In this document: in pieces, positions 16,209-24,831 of the stretch | Layout of the letters: each line of letters starts with the position of its first letter | Numbering within the stretch: the stretch's first letter is position 1 | Source: Pelatocladus maniniholoensis HA4357-MV3 | GTDB lineage: Bacteria > Cyanobacteriota > Cyanobacteriia > Cyanobacteriales > Nostocaceae | NCBI GenBank assembly: GCA_019359115.1 | Contig: JAHHHW010000097.1 | Span: 1-54,360, forward strand | Direction: 5' to 3' | Length of the DNA stretch: 54,360 nucleotides | Translations under genes and position numbers: made by a program | The notes under the pieces: generated by a model | Databases searched by the model: none | Seen by the model: only the letters and a program-made list of their open reading frames with translations | What the model was told of the DNA's origin: nothing

Positions 16209-17852
16209 ATGCGTAGTTTATCTAGTTGGTCGTTCACAAGTAGCGCATTAGTGGCTTTAGGAATGATGGCTACTGTGACAAGTCCAATAATAATGTCCGC
16301 TCCTGTATCCGCTCAAGTTAATGCCCCAACTCCAGCACCTGCACTCACACCTGCACCTGCTGTGACTACTCCTAGCTTTGCTGATGTGCCAGCAGATTAT
16401 TGGGCGTTGCCATTTATTCAAGGTTTAGCTGCAAGAAATGTAATTGCTGGTTTTCCAGATGGAACCTTCAGACCAAATCAACCTGTAACCCGGGCTGAAA
16501 TTGCTGCTATGTTCCAAAAAGCTTTTACGCTAAATCCAGTTCGTCAGCTACCACCAGAAGGCTTCAGAGATGTGCCTTCTGATTATTGGGCAGCATCTGC
16601 AATTAAAGCTGCTTATGAAGCTGGATTTCTAGCAGGTTATCCAAATAACTTGTTTCAGCCGAATCAAACAGTTTCCAAAGCAGATGCTATTACTGCGATA
16701 GCTAGCGGACTCAATTTATCTCCCAGTGGCTCTGTAGAACAAACTCTTTCTACTAATTATGTAGATGCTGGGCAGATCCCATCTTATGCTATTAATCAGG
16801 TCGCGGCAGCAACCCAAGCTAATCTTGTCGTCAACTATCCTGATGTCAGAACGCTTAATCCTCAAGGAGGTTTAACGCGTGCTGAGGCGGCTGCACTTTT
16901 ATATCAAGCGTTGGTGAGACTTGGACAAGTGCAACCATTACCTAGTAATGTGGCAGCTGTAAGTTACATTGTGGGTGGTAATCCTCAAACTACAGGTGAT
17001 ATTGTTTCGCTAGCTGAGTCTAGTGGTAGTTTTACAACTCTGACTTCTTTACTGAAGACAGCAGGTTTAGCAGATGCTTTGAGACAACCAGGGCCATACA
17101 CACTTTTTGCCCCGACAGATCAAGCATTTGCAGCTTTACCTCCAGATGTTTTACAGCAGTTACAGCAACCAGAAAACAGAGAAACGTTAATCAAGATTTT
17201 GAGATATCACGTAGTTTCTGGTGATCTGCCTGCAAACAAGCTTACATCTGGTGAAGTCAAAACTTTGGAAGACGAAGCTGTTAATGTAAAAGTTGATACT
17301 GCGAATAACCAGATTGCGGTCAATAATGCCAGTGTCATCCAACCAGATGTTAAAGCGACTAATGGTGTTGTACACGTCATCAACCAAGTTTTGATTCCAC
17401 CTGAATTAGCACAGGGTGAACAAACAGAAGGTGAAGATACTGCTGTCAGAGTTAAGAGAAACTATATTGCCGTTGGTGGTAACATTGGTTTAGGTGGTAA
17501 TACGGCTCTTGGCAGTGGAAACTTTGCAGTCACCAGCAAATTTGGTATTACAAACAATTTCTCAATCCGGCCAGGAGCAGTTATTGGTGATGATACTGTC
17601 TTCCTAGTTCCCATCACTTTTGACTTTGCTTTCCGACCAACTGATATTGGTGGTAGTGATGCTGTTATATCTCCTTACATAGGTGCTGGCGTAGCTATCG
17701 GGACTGGTGATGACACTGATATTGGTTTGCTACTGACTGGTGGTGTAGATTATCCTTTGTCTTCTCAATTTATGATCACAGGTTCTGTGAATGCTTCTTT
17801 TGTAGATGACACAGATGTTGGCCTGATGTTAGGAATCGGTTACAGATTCTAA
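16209..17852 (+). CDS. SLH-domain, fasciclin-domain outer-membrane protein with C-terminal barrel-like region
   Basis: The 547-residue protein begins with a signal peptide (MRSLSSWSFTSSALVALGMM to about VSAQ) and a Pro/Ala linker (APTPAPALTPAPAVT). Three SLH units follow (FADVPADYWALPFIQGLAAR; FRDVPSDYWAASAIKAAYEA; YVDAGQIPSYAINQVAAATQ), each with a TRAE- or SKAD-like end. At about 270-405 lies a FAS1 fold (LLKTAGLADALRQPGPYTLF APTDQAFAALP, split here; ILRYHVVSGDLPANKL; NGVVHVINQVLIPP). The last 135 residues are glycine-rich alternating strands ending LGIGYRF, an outer-membrane barrel signature. ATG 16209 is preferred over GTG 16203 for spacing to GAGGAGG. Likely role: anchoring or adhesion between wall and outer membrane (inference). 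Confidence 0.85.
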   Translation: MRSLSSWSFTSSALVALGMMATVTSPIIMSAPVSAQVNAPTPAPALTPAPAVTTPSFADVPADYWALPFIQGLAARNVIAGFPDGTFRPNQPVTRAEIAAMFQKAFTLNPVRQLPPEGFRDVPSDYWAASAIKAAYEAGFLAGYPNNLFQPNQTVSKADAITAIASGLNLSPSGSVEQTLSTNYVDAGQIPSYAINQVAAATQANLVVNYPDVRTLNPQGGLTRAEAAALLYQALVRLGQVQPLPSNVAAVSYIVGGNPQTTGDIVSLAESSGSFTTLTSLLKTAGLADALRQPGPYTLFAPTDQAFAALPPDVLQQLQQPENRETLIKILRYHVVSGDLPANKLTSGEVKTLEDEAVNVKVDTANNQIAVNNASVIQPDVKATNGVVHVINQVLIPPELAQGEQTEGEDTAVRVKRNYIAVGGNIGLGGNTALGSGNFAVTSKFGITNNFSIRPGAVIGDDTVFLVPITFDFAFRPTDIGGSDAVISPYIGAGVAIGTGDDTDIGLLLTGGVDYPLSSQFMITGSVNASFVDDTDVGLMLGIGYRF

Positions 17853-17894
17853 ATTAATAAAAGAAAAGATTGTCGAATCCCCTATGATGATATG

Positions 17895-17932
17895 ACCCCG
17901 CTCCTAAGTTTAGATAGTAGGAGTGGGGTTTT
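17895..17932 (+). terminator. Rho-independent terminator after the SLH-FAS1 gene
   Basis: ACCCCGCTCCTA and TAGGAGTGGGGT form a 12-base stem (one G-T pair) around an 11-base loop, followed by TTTT, 43 bases after the stop. Confidence 0.85.
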
Positions 17933-18003
17933 ATTGATGAAAGTCAGTCCAGTTTTGATATCTTAGATAGAATCACCTGATCAAAAGATTCGCAGAAATA
18001 TCA

Positions 18004-19641
18004 ATGGATTGGATAACTGTACTGCGATCGCTCCAATCAGACTTTATCAAAAGGCTAACATCTGGTTGTCTGCTGCATTGTCAAACAGAGGGTCAATATA
18101 GTGAAACGACGATAATCTCTGGGGAAAGATTAAAAACTCTTAGAGACTTTTGCTGGCTAATGGCAGAAAAATATAAACGTGTATCATCAGTTCGTGATGT
18201 TTTCATCAGCTACCTCAAAGGAAAGTTAGGAGAGGAAGTAGTGAAAGAACGACTAGCTGATTTGATCACAGAAGTAGATTACGAAAAAAGAATTGGCGGA
18301 GATGGTAAAACAGATTTTACGATGACGGCTAATCCATCTATTGGTATTGAGGTGAAATCTCGTTACGGTAACATTGATAAAGTCAGATGGTCAATTAGTG
18401 CCGAAGAAGTTGAGAAAAATGCAGTTGTGGTTTGCATTTTAATTCAAGAGCAAGTCAATGAGGCGCAATCAGAGTATCATCTCTTCCTAGCTGGTTTTCT
18501 TCCGACTCAAATGATTAAGCTGAAAACTGGGAGAATTTCCTTCGGAATACAGCAATTACTTTATGGTGGTGGTTTACGCGGTTATTTAGAACAATTACAA
18601 AATTCTAAAAATCATCAGCCAAATGAAAAAACCTTCATAAATCATAAACAAAATGTGAAATCAGAATTAATCTATCAACAACCAGATAATTACCTCACAA
18701 AACCTGCTTTAGATTCAGTTAAAAATATAAATACTCAAAGTGAAGAGTTAAATCTGATTTATATCAAACTCGGCGATGAATGCAGCAAAAAAGGACAATA
18801 TCATGCTGCTATCATCAATTATAATGAAGCATTGCAAATTTATGCTCATGATGCCGATACATACTATAAACTTGGTTTAGCACGTTATCAAGTAGGAGAT
18901 TATGAAGGTGCAATTGCCGATTATGCTCAGGCAATTAGAATTAATCCTAGATATATTAAAGCTTACAATAAAAGTGGTTTAGCACGTTATCAGTTAGGAG
19001 ATTATGAAGGAGCAATTGCTGATTATACTCAGGCAATTAGCATTAATCCCAATGATGCGATCGCTTACAAAAATCGTGCTGATGTGCGTTATTTTCTAGG
19101 AGACAAACAAGGAGCTATTGAAGACTATACTCAATTAATCAAGTTGTATCCACAGCCAGAAGGGAAGATAAATTTAAAAAATATCAAAATTGGAGATTAC
19201 CAGGAACAAGTTGAAGATTTTGTCCAAGAAAATGAGCTTGATGCTGATGATTTTCTTGCTTATAAAAAGCGTGGCAACTTTCGCTTAGAATTGGGAGACT
19301 ATGAAGGAGCAATCATAGATTATACCCAAGCAATCAAAATTAATCCTCATGATGCCGATGCTTATTATAATCGCGGGAATGCTCGTTATGATGTACAAGA
19401 TTACGAGGGAGCGATCGCAGATTATACAGAAACCCTCAAAATTAATATCAATGATGCCGATGCTTATTATAATCGTGGCAATGCTCATGATGATTTAGGA
19501 GATAAACAAGGAGCGATCGCAGATTTTCAGAAAGCTACAGCGATATATTATAAAGAAGGTAATCTGGCAAAACATAAAAAAATTCAAGAAAGAATTTTAG
19601 ATTTAGAAATTGAAGATTCTTTGGATGATTTAAAATTTTAG
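18004..19641 (+). CDS. PD-(D/E)XK nuclease-like domain fused to TPR repeats
   Basis: The 545-residue protein has an N-terminal domain of about 200 residues. In it GGDGKTDFTMTANPSIGIEV KSRYG (split here) gives D104, E116 and K118, the D...E-x-K core of PD-(D/E)XK nucleases, preceded by KLGEEVVKERL. The C-terminal half is about seven TPR units of the form YYKLGLARYQVGDYEGAIAD YAQAIRINP (split). One weaker unit with an insertion lies in the middle. There is no signal peptide. The family may act on DNA, or the fold may be used for binding only; function is not established. The gene starts 75 bases after a terminator and is followed by a convergent rhomboid-like gene 14 bases away. Confidence 0.75.
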   Translation: MDWITVLRSLQSDFIKRLTSGCLLHCQTEGQYSETTIISGERLKTLRDFCWLMAEKYKRVSSVRDVFISYLKGKLGEEVVKERLADLITEVDYEKRIGGDGKTDFTMTANPSIGIEVKSRYGNIDKVRWSISAEEVEKNAVVVCILIQEQVNEAQSEYHLFLAGFLPTQMIKLKTGRISFGIQQLLYGGGLRGYLEQLQNSKNHQPNEKTFINHKQNVKSELIYQQPDNYLTKPALDSVKNINTQSEELNLIYIKLGDECSKKGQYHAAIINYNEALQIYAHDADTYYKLGLARYQVGDYEGAIADYAQAIRINPRYIKAYNKSGLARYQLGDYEGAIADYTQAISINPNDAIAYKNRADVRYFLGDKQGAIEDYTQLIKLYPQPEGKINLKNIKIGDYQEQVEDFVQENELDADDFLAYKKRGNFRLELGDYEGAIIDYTQAIKINPHDADAYYNRGNARYDVQDYEGAIADYTETLKININDADAYYNRGNAHDDLGDKQGAIADFQKATAIYYKEGNLAKHKKIQERILDLEIEDSLDDLKF

Positions 19642-19655
19642 TGCTTATTCATAAC

Positions 19656-20366
19656 TCATTTTAGTTGTAATCTTTTCATTGTAGTTATACCCATAATGAA
19701 TCCTGCAATCTGCGCCCAATAATTAACACTATTAAGTGGGTTAACACCACCTGGAATATTTAAACTACCAATTCCATAAAACAATTGTTGGACAAACCAC
19801 CAAATTGTATAGAAAACAGCTGGAATTTGCATAGGTATAAATATAACTAAAAGAGGCATTACAGTATCAATTTTAACCTTGGGAAACTTGAAGATATATG
19901 CTCCCAAAACAGATGCGATCGCACCATTTGCACCTATCAGTGGTACGGTCAAGTTGGGATTAGCAAGAATTTGGATTATTCCTGTCAGAATGCCACACAT
20001 TAGATAAAATACTAAAAATCGACCATGACCAAGAATATTTTCTAAATTTCTGCCAAAAACCCACAAAAACAGTAGATTACCCAAAATTTGGCTAAAACTA
20101 CCGTGAATAAACATTGCAGTTAACAGAGAAACAGAACGCGACAGCACAAATATTCCAGCAGCAGAATTACCAGCAAAGAAACTAGCGATCGCACCATGCA
20201 TTTGTGCTGGAATTAAACCCCAATTAACCACAAAAACACCTAACTGTCCACTAATTTCTAGCTTGAATTCCCATAAAAACAAAGCAAGGTTCATACCAAT
20301 TAACCAATAAATCATTATCGGTTTTTTACGCGAATTAATGAAAAGGTTATCGCTAATAGGAATCAT
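19656..20366 (-). CDS. Rhomboid-fold membrane protein lacking catalytic residues
   Basis: The 236-residue protein has about six or seven membrane segments and the rhomboid order: an N-terminal segment (YWLIGMNLALFLWEF), the HGSFSQILGNLLFLWVFG segment (first His 88, Asn 97), then IGANGAIASVLGAYIF, and a last segment NYWAQIAGFIMG. In active rhomboids the third motif is G-A-S-G and the last contains a catalytic His (W-A-H-I-G-G). Here residue 147 is Asn and residue 219 is Gln, so the protease dyad is missing. It is therefore a pseudoprotease by sequence, likely a membrane binding or chaperone-type protein (inference). Confidence 0.85.
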   Translation of the reverse strand: MIPISDNLFINSRKKPIMIYWLIGMNLALFLWEFKLEISGQLGVFVVNWGLIPAQMHGAIASFFAGNSAAGIFVLSRSVSLLTAMFIHGSFSQILGNLLFLWVFGRNLENILGHGRFLVFYLMCGILTGIIQILANPNLTVPLIGANGAIASVLGAYIFKFPKVKIDTVMPLLVIFIPMQIPAVFYTIWWFVQQLFYGIGSLNIPGGVNPLNSVNYWAQIAGFIMGITTMKRLQLK

Positions 20367-20400
20367 TGAAAGTAATTGGTGGTTGATGGTTGCTGGTTGG

Positions 20401-20495
20401 TATAGCCGTAGCCATTTTTGTTAGGACGTTAACATTTGATAGACGCAATGAGAACTCTTATAGTCTATGTCCTAATCTTGATGGCTATAGCTATA
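20401..20495. mobile_element. 95-bp MITE-like element with 27-bp terminal repeats and 5-bp flanking repeat
   Basis: The left end TATAGCCGTAGCCATTTTTG plus TTAGGAC (20401-20427) pairs with the reverse complement of the right end (20495-20469), TATAGCTATAGCCATCAAGA plus TTAGGAC. GTTGG lies directly outside both ends (20396-20400 and 20496-20500). The flanks are themselves GTTGG-rich, so the target duplication is only suggestive. It lies between the diverging rhomboid-like gene and the kinase gene and could affect their promoters. Confidence 0.6.
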
Positions 20496-20619
20496 GTTGG
20501 TGGTTAGTATTTACTTGTGGTTATTTATCACTAATCACTATCCACTAACTACTAACCACAGTAAGAAAAGTGTGGCAAGATCAAAATCAGGTCGTAGCGT
20601 ATTCAACTAGGTAAACCAA

Positions 20620-22791
20620 ATGCTGGGAAACATACTTGTTGGAAGATACCAAATTATCAGTCATTTGGGCGGAGGAGGCTTTGGTGAAACTTTTGTCGCT
20701 TATGATACTCAATTACCTGGTAATCCTAAATGTGTTGTCAAGAAACTTAAACCCCAAGTCACAGATCCAGAAAGTCTGCAAACAGCTAGACGTCTATTTG
20801 ATACAGAAGCCCAGGTTTTGCATAAATTAGGTACACACCATCAGATTCCCCAACTTTTGGCATACTTTGAAGAAAACGAAGAATTTTATCTGGTACAAGA
20901 ATTTATTGAAGGTCATAATCTGAGCAAAGAAATCATACCAGGAAAGCCCCTCAGTCAATCTCAAGTTATTTCTCTTTTGCAAGAGATTTTGCAAATATTA
21001 GATTTTGTCCATCAACAAAAAGTTATCCATCGTGACGTCAACCCCCATAATTTACTAAGAAGAGAACCAGATGGCAAGTTATTTTTAATCGATTTTGGAG
21101 CAGTCAAACAAATTACGACTCAGGTAATTAATCCTAGTAGCAAAACTAAATTTACCGTTGCGATTGGTACTCCTGGCTATATTCCTGGGGAACAAGCCCA
21201 AGGTAGCCCAAAATATAGTAGCGATATATATGCTGTCGGTATTCTTGGGATTCAAGCACTCACTGGCTTATATCCTGAAGAACTTGAAAAAGACGCAGAA
21301 ACTAATGAAATTATTTGGCAAAATCATACTGAAGTCAGCCAGGAATTTGCTCAGTTTTTAGATAAAATGGTGCGTTATGATTTTCGTCAACGTCATTCAT
21401 CAGCAACTTTAGCTTTACAAGCGTTAAAAGATTTGCATAATCCCAACTGGCAAACAGTAGCATTAAATATTCCTGATCACAATCAACCATCAATTACAAA
21501 TAAAAAACCCAAAAAAAATATTATCAAAAAGATCTTAGCTGGAATGGTAATTTTAGGAGTGGGAACAGTAGCATCTTTATATATTATTAATAGTATTAAT
21601 TCTGTCAACGCTAGCGAATTATATAAAAAAGCTAATACACTTTATGAATTACAACGCTATCAAGACGCTTTGTCAGTATATGAAAAAGCAGTAAAAATTC
21701 GACCAGAATATGTTGAAGCTTGGAATGGACAAGCTAGTGCGCTGAGTAAGTTAAGAGAATACAAAGCAGCCCTCACAGCTTATGATAAAGCAATTCAAAT
21801 TGAACCGGATTATTTAGAAGCTTGGATAGGTAGAGGTTTTGTATTAAAAGATTTGCGTCGATATCAAGAAGCGATCGCCTCTTTTGATAAAGCCTTGCAA
21901 CTAGAAAATAATTCTCCCCAAGTTTGGAATGCAAAAGGAGAAGCTTTAAACAGTTTAAAGCGATACGATGAAGCAATATCGGCTTATGAACAAGCAATTA
22001 ATTTGCAAAAAGATGATTATGAAGCTTGGTACAATAAAGCTCAAACTCTACAAAATTTAAAACGTTACGAAGAAGCAATAAAAGCATACGATAAAACTCT
22101 TGAAATCAAACCAAGTTATGCAGAAGCTTGGTATAATCGCGGCAATTCTCTTGTGAATTTGCAACGTTCTCAAGATGCATTGACAGCCTATGATCAAGCC
22201 GTACAAACTAATCCAAATTATTACCCAGCGTGGTTAGCAAGAGGTAATATTATGATGAGTTTACAGCGCTATCCAGAAGCAGTTGAATCATTTAATAGAT
22301 TTATTGAATTAAACCCTAATAATTTCCAAGCATGGTATAACAAGGGTTGGTCGCTACATCAAATGCAAAAATACAACGAAGCTTTAGCAGCTTACGAGCA
22401 AGCAGCAAAATTGAAACGAAACGATGATCAACTTTGGTATAATCGGGGCAATTCGCTATATCTTTTACAAAAATATGAAGAAGCGATCGCCTCATATGAT
22501 CGCGCCGCCCGTTACAACCCAAAACACTACGAAACTTGGTTTTCTAGAGGAAATGCCTTGTTTAATTTACAACGTTATCAAGAAGCGATCGCTTCTTACA
22601 ATCAAGCAATAAAAATTAAACCAGACTATCAGCAAGCTATCCAAGCACGAGACAAAGCCCAAAACCAGTTGTCAGTTACTAAACCAAATGCATTTATTAG
22701 TCAACCGCACGTAACTCAGCCAAAAACTGGTGTAGAACCAATTCAAACATCAAAACCAATACAATTAATTCTGCCAAAACCTCTACGTTAG
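20620..22791 (+). CDS. Ser/Thr protein kinase with C-terminal TPR array
   Basis: The 723-residue protein starts MLGNILVGRYQIISHLGGGG. The glycine loop GGGGFGET lies at 17-24, the lysine at 41-42 (VVKK), the catalytic loop HRDVNPHNLL with D139 and N144, and DFG at 158-160, so a complete Hanks-type kinase domain is present. VGTPGYIPGEQAQG is the activation-segment end. A membrane segment (ILAGMVILGVGTVASLYII) at about 305-325 is followed by about ten TPR units (YQDALSVYEKAVKIRPEYVE type). The topology would place the TPRs outside the cytoplasm. Such kinases are common in filamentous cyanobacteria. The gene is monocistronic. Confidence 0.93.
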   Translation: MLGNILVGRYQIISHLGGGGFGETFVAYDTQLPGNPKCVVKKLKPQVTDPESLQTARRLFDTEAQVLHKLGTHHQIPQLLAYFEENEEFYLVQEFIEGHNLSKEIIPGKPLSQSQVISLLQEILQILDFVHQQKVIHRDVNPHNLLRREPDGKLFLIDFGAVKQITTQVINPSSKTKFTVAIGTPGYIPGEQAQGSPKYSSDIYAVGILGIQALTGLYPEELEKDAETNEIIWQNHTEVSQEFAQFLDKMVRYDFRQRHSSATLALQALKDLHNPNWQTVALNIPDHNQPSITNKKPKKNIIKKILAGMVILGVGTVASLYIINSINSVNASELYKKANTLYELQRYQDALSVYEKAVKIRPEYVEAWNGQASALSKLREYKAALTAYDKAIQIEPDYLEAWIGRGFVLKDLRRYQEAIASFDKALQLENNSPQVWNAKGEALNSLKRYDEAISAYEQAINLQKDDYEAWYNKAQTLQNLKRYEEAIKAYDKTLEIKPSYAEAWYNRGNSLVNLQRSQDALTAYDQAVQTNPNYYPAWLARGNIMMSLQRYPEAVESFNRFIELNPNNFQAWYNKGWSLHQMQKYNEALAAYEQAAKLKRNDDQLWYNRGNSLYLLQKYEEAIASYDRAARYNPKHYETWFSRGNALFNLQRYQEAIASYNQAIKIKPDYQQAIQARDKAQNQLSVTKPNAFISQPHVTQPKTGVEPIQTSKPIQLILPKPLR

Positions 22792-22800
22792 CTCAGAAAG

Positions 22801-22823
22801 TTCGTAGTAAGGACTTGAGTCCT
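22801..22823. repeat. Dispersed repeat, GTAGTAAGGACTTGAGTCCT type
   Basis: TTCGTAGTAAGGACTTGAGT plus CCTG lies just after the kinase stop. The inner AGGACTTGAGTCCT is palindromic. It may act as a hairpin terminator because TTTTT follows. Confidence 0.6.
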
Positions 22824-22976
22824 GATTTTTAACCACTAAAATGCTGATTACAAACCCTTAATAAAAGTCTCATTTAATACTTTGCGATCATTCCAGAGTC
22901 ATAACTATCAGGCGATTTGTCTATCTCGATTTGACGATGAATCTTTTTCAGTAATTTCATTGGGAGAATAGAAACG

Positions 22977-23690
22977 ATGCATCAGCAGAAAGTTGTGATT
23001 GTTACTGCTGCAAGTCGCGGTATCGGAGGAGGTTGTGCGCGAGAATTAGCAGCACAGGGTTACAAAGTTTCACTCATAGCTCGAAGCAAGAGTGTGTTCC
23101 AGTTGGCTGAAGAGTTGGGAGGTATAGCAACCCAAGGTTCGATTGCAAATTCCCAAGATTTACAGCACTTGGTACATACGACGTTGGCTAATTTTGGTCG
23201 CATTGATGCAGTAGTGAATAGTTTTGGAGATCCACCCCGCCCAGATTTACTATCAATTTCCGATGAAATGTGGCTAGAAAATTTTGAAATGCTATTTTTG
23301 AGCGTTGTTCGCATAGCAAGGCTGGTTACAGAACCGATGCAAAAACAAGGAGGTGGGGTGATTGTCAATATTTCCGCATCTGACTCCCATGAACCAGATT
23401 TGGGAACACCCTTTAGCGGTACACTCCGCACTGCAATGGAAGGATTTACAAAACTTTATGCCAAGTGTTACAAAGCCAATAAAATTCGTATGATTTCTGT
23501 TGCGCCTTACTTTGTGGGAGATAGAATGGAAGAATTTGAAGGCTGGAATCTGCCGACAGACCTAATGTTGGGTCGTCCTGCTACCTATGCTGAATTTGCG
23601 AAAATAGTTGCTTTTCTGATTTCTGAAGATGCCAAGTTTATCACAGGTACGACTATCAAAGTTGATGAAGCTTATTCTGCTGCAATTTAG
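22977..23690 (+). CDS. Short-chain dehydrogenase/reductase-type protein, catalytic Tyr not evident
   Basis: The 237-residue protein opens with the Rossmann motif VVIVTAASRGIGGGCARELA (T-A-A-S-R-G-I-G at 10-17) and has SFGDPP near residue 82 and NISASDSHEPD around the catalytic Ser. Where SDR enzymes carry Y-x-x-x-K, this one reads FSGTLRTAMEGFTKLYAKCY, so the usual tyrosine appears replaced. Related SDR groups with R-A-A-L-x-x-F-x-K-L-Y-A also lack it. The C-terminus ISEDAKFITGTTIKVDEAYS is the usual substrate-loop end. An NAD(P)-binding role is likely; substrate unknown. A GGGAG site lies before the ATG. Confidence 0.82.
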   Translation: MHQQKVVIVTAASRGIGGGCARELAAQGYKVSLIARSKSVFQLAEELGGIATQGSIANSQDLQHLVHTTLANFGRIDAVVNSFGDPPRPDLLSISDEMWLENFEMLFLSVVRIARLVTEPMQKQGGGVIVNISASDSHEPDLGTPFSGTLRTAMEGFTKLYAKCYKANKIRMISVAPYFVGDRMEEFEGWNLPTDLMLGRPATYAEFAKIVAFLISEDAKFITGTTIKVDEAYSAAI

Positions 23691-23696
23691 AACTAC

Positions 23697-23724
23697 AAAA
23701 GGTGCTGCGATCGCAGCACCTTTT
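23697..23724 (+). terminator. Perfect 28-bp palindromic terminator centred on a HIP1 site
   Basis: AAAAGGTGCT-GCGATCGC-AGCACCTTTT is a perfect palindrome 7 bases after the SDR-type gene. Both strands end in a T run, so it can stop transcription from both directions. The HIP1 octamer forms the apex. Confidence 0.85.
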
Positions 23725-23786
23725 CTAACCATAAAATCAAAAATAAATCTTTTCTTTTCCCTTTACGCCTTAACTTTTCTCTTGCT

Positions 23787-24146
23787 TTAATAAGCATCCT
23801 CAACCTCAAGTTGAGCCACCGTCACCGCATTAAAAGCGAAAGCTGCAACCAATGGTATCGGACATCTCAGCCAATAGGTCACAAAAGCCGCAATCATAGT
23901 TGCAATTACTGCTGTAAACGACCAAAAACGTTCTTCACAGGTTAATCCTTTTTCAGCTTTAATAATTCTAAGAACTTGCATGGGAATTGGTTCTGGCATT
24001 ACTGCGCCAGGAGGAAAAGCCCAGTAACTATTACAGCGCTCAATAAATAAATCTGTCCAGCCATTATCCTTGCACCATTCTTCAATCCATGCATCAGAGT
24101 AATGTTTCATATTCCGACTACCAATTCGCTTCAAGAAGTTCAACAT
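23787..24146 (-). CDS. Conserved hypothetical membrane protein
   Basis: A 119-residue protein, or 107 if the Met at 24110 is used (MKHYSDAWIEEWCKDNGWTD). The N-terminal part is soluble and rich in Trp and acidic residues. It contains ERCNSYWAFPPGAVMPEPIP, followed by ERFWSFTAVIATMIAAFVTY and CPIPLVAAFAFNAVTVAQLE, two hydrophobic segments. I believe it is a cyanobacterial family without known function. It converges with the SDR gene on the shared HIP1-centred terminator. Confidence 0.7.
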   Translation of the reverse strand: MLNFLKRIGSRNMKHYSDAWIEEWCKDNGWTDLFIERCNSYWAFPPGAVMPEPIPMQVLRIIKAEKGLTCEERFWSFTAVIATMIAAFVTYWLRCPIPLVAAFAFNAVTVAQLEVEDAY

Positions 24147-24769
24147 AATAATTAGAAAACCAATAAGTATAATTTTTTTAGTTAATCTTAATAATTGATC
24201 AATCTCTTTTAAGTTATTTTACTACGGCAATTATTAAAACTTGTTAAGAACAAAATCTACCTCTAAGCAACTTTAAACTAGTCTTTTCTTACATAAACAG
24301 ACTAGCAGTACTTTCATTCTTATTGCATCGATTGAAAATAAACTTTACCTGAAAATTGGTAACTAAATAATTTGCAACAATTGAGTAAGCATATGCTTTT
24401 TAAGTAAATCGGTAAAAGGTAAAGGGGAAACACTAATTTGCATTCATTTGATGGATGATTAAAGCTCAAAATAGTCAAGACTTACGCAACTGCCATATGA
24501 TTTTAAATTCCGTAGTGAGGATTAAAGTCCTCACTACAAATAAATGAGTATAATTGCTTAATAGTTTTTCATTTTATTTTTATTCAATTTACAAATTTAC
24601 TAAGCAAGCTTAACCATACTAGAGAAAGATATTTGAGGAAAAACTGCAAACTATAGATGTATCAAAATTACCAAAAATACAGACAATCTTAACAATCTAA
24701 AAATTTATCATCGCCACTACGACGAGTTTAAAGTTAATTCCTTAAGCCGCCTGTCCCACAAGAATTCCT
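24147..24769. other. AT-rich intergenic stretch without a gene
   Basis: No coding frame above about 30 codons with a ribosome site was found. It contains the dispersed palindrome at 24512-24537. Promoter elements for the hypothetical gene at 24146 are expected here but were not resolved. Confidence 0.6.
24512..24537. repeat. Dispersed repeat, perfect palindrome arms
   Basis: GTAGTGAGGA and TCCTCACTAC form perfect 10-base arms around TTAAAG. It is the most symmetrical member of the repeat family also seen at 14603, 22801, 27991 and 29405. Confidence 0.75.
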
Positions 24770-24820
24770 TTGGTGTCTTAGTGTCTTTGTGGTTAAAACA
24801 CAAAGACCTTAAGACACCAA
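24770..24820 (-). terminator. Long hairpin downstream of the pentapeptide-repeat gene
   Basis: TTGGTGTCTTA/TAAGACACCAA and GTCTTTGTG/CACAAAGAC form two stacked stems with one 2-base mismatch around GTTAAAA. It begins 11 bases after the stop codon on the minus strand. No strong T-tract follows, so it may serve as an mRNA-stabilising end or a repeat rather than a classical terminator. Confidence 0.55.
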
Positions 24821-24831
24821 GTTACCAACAA

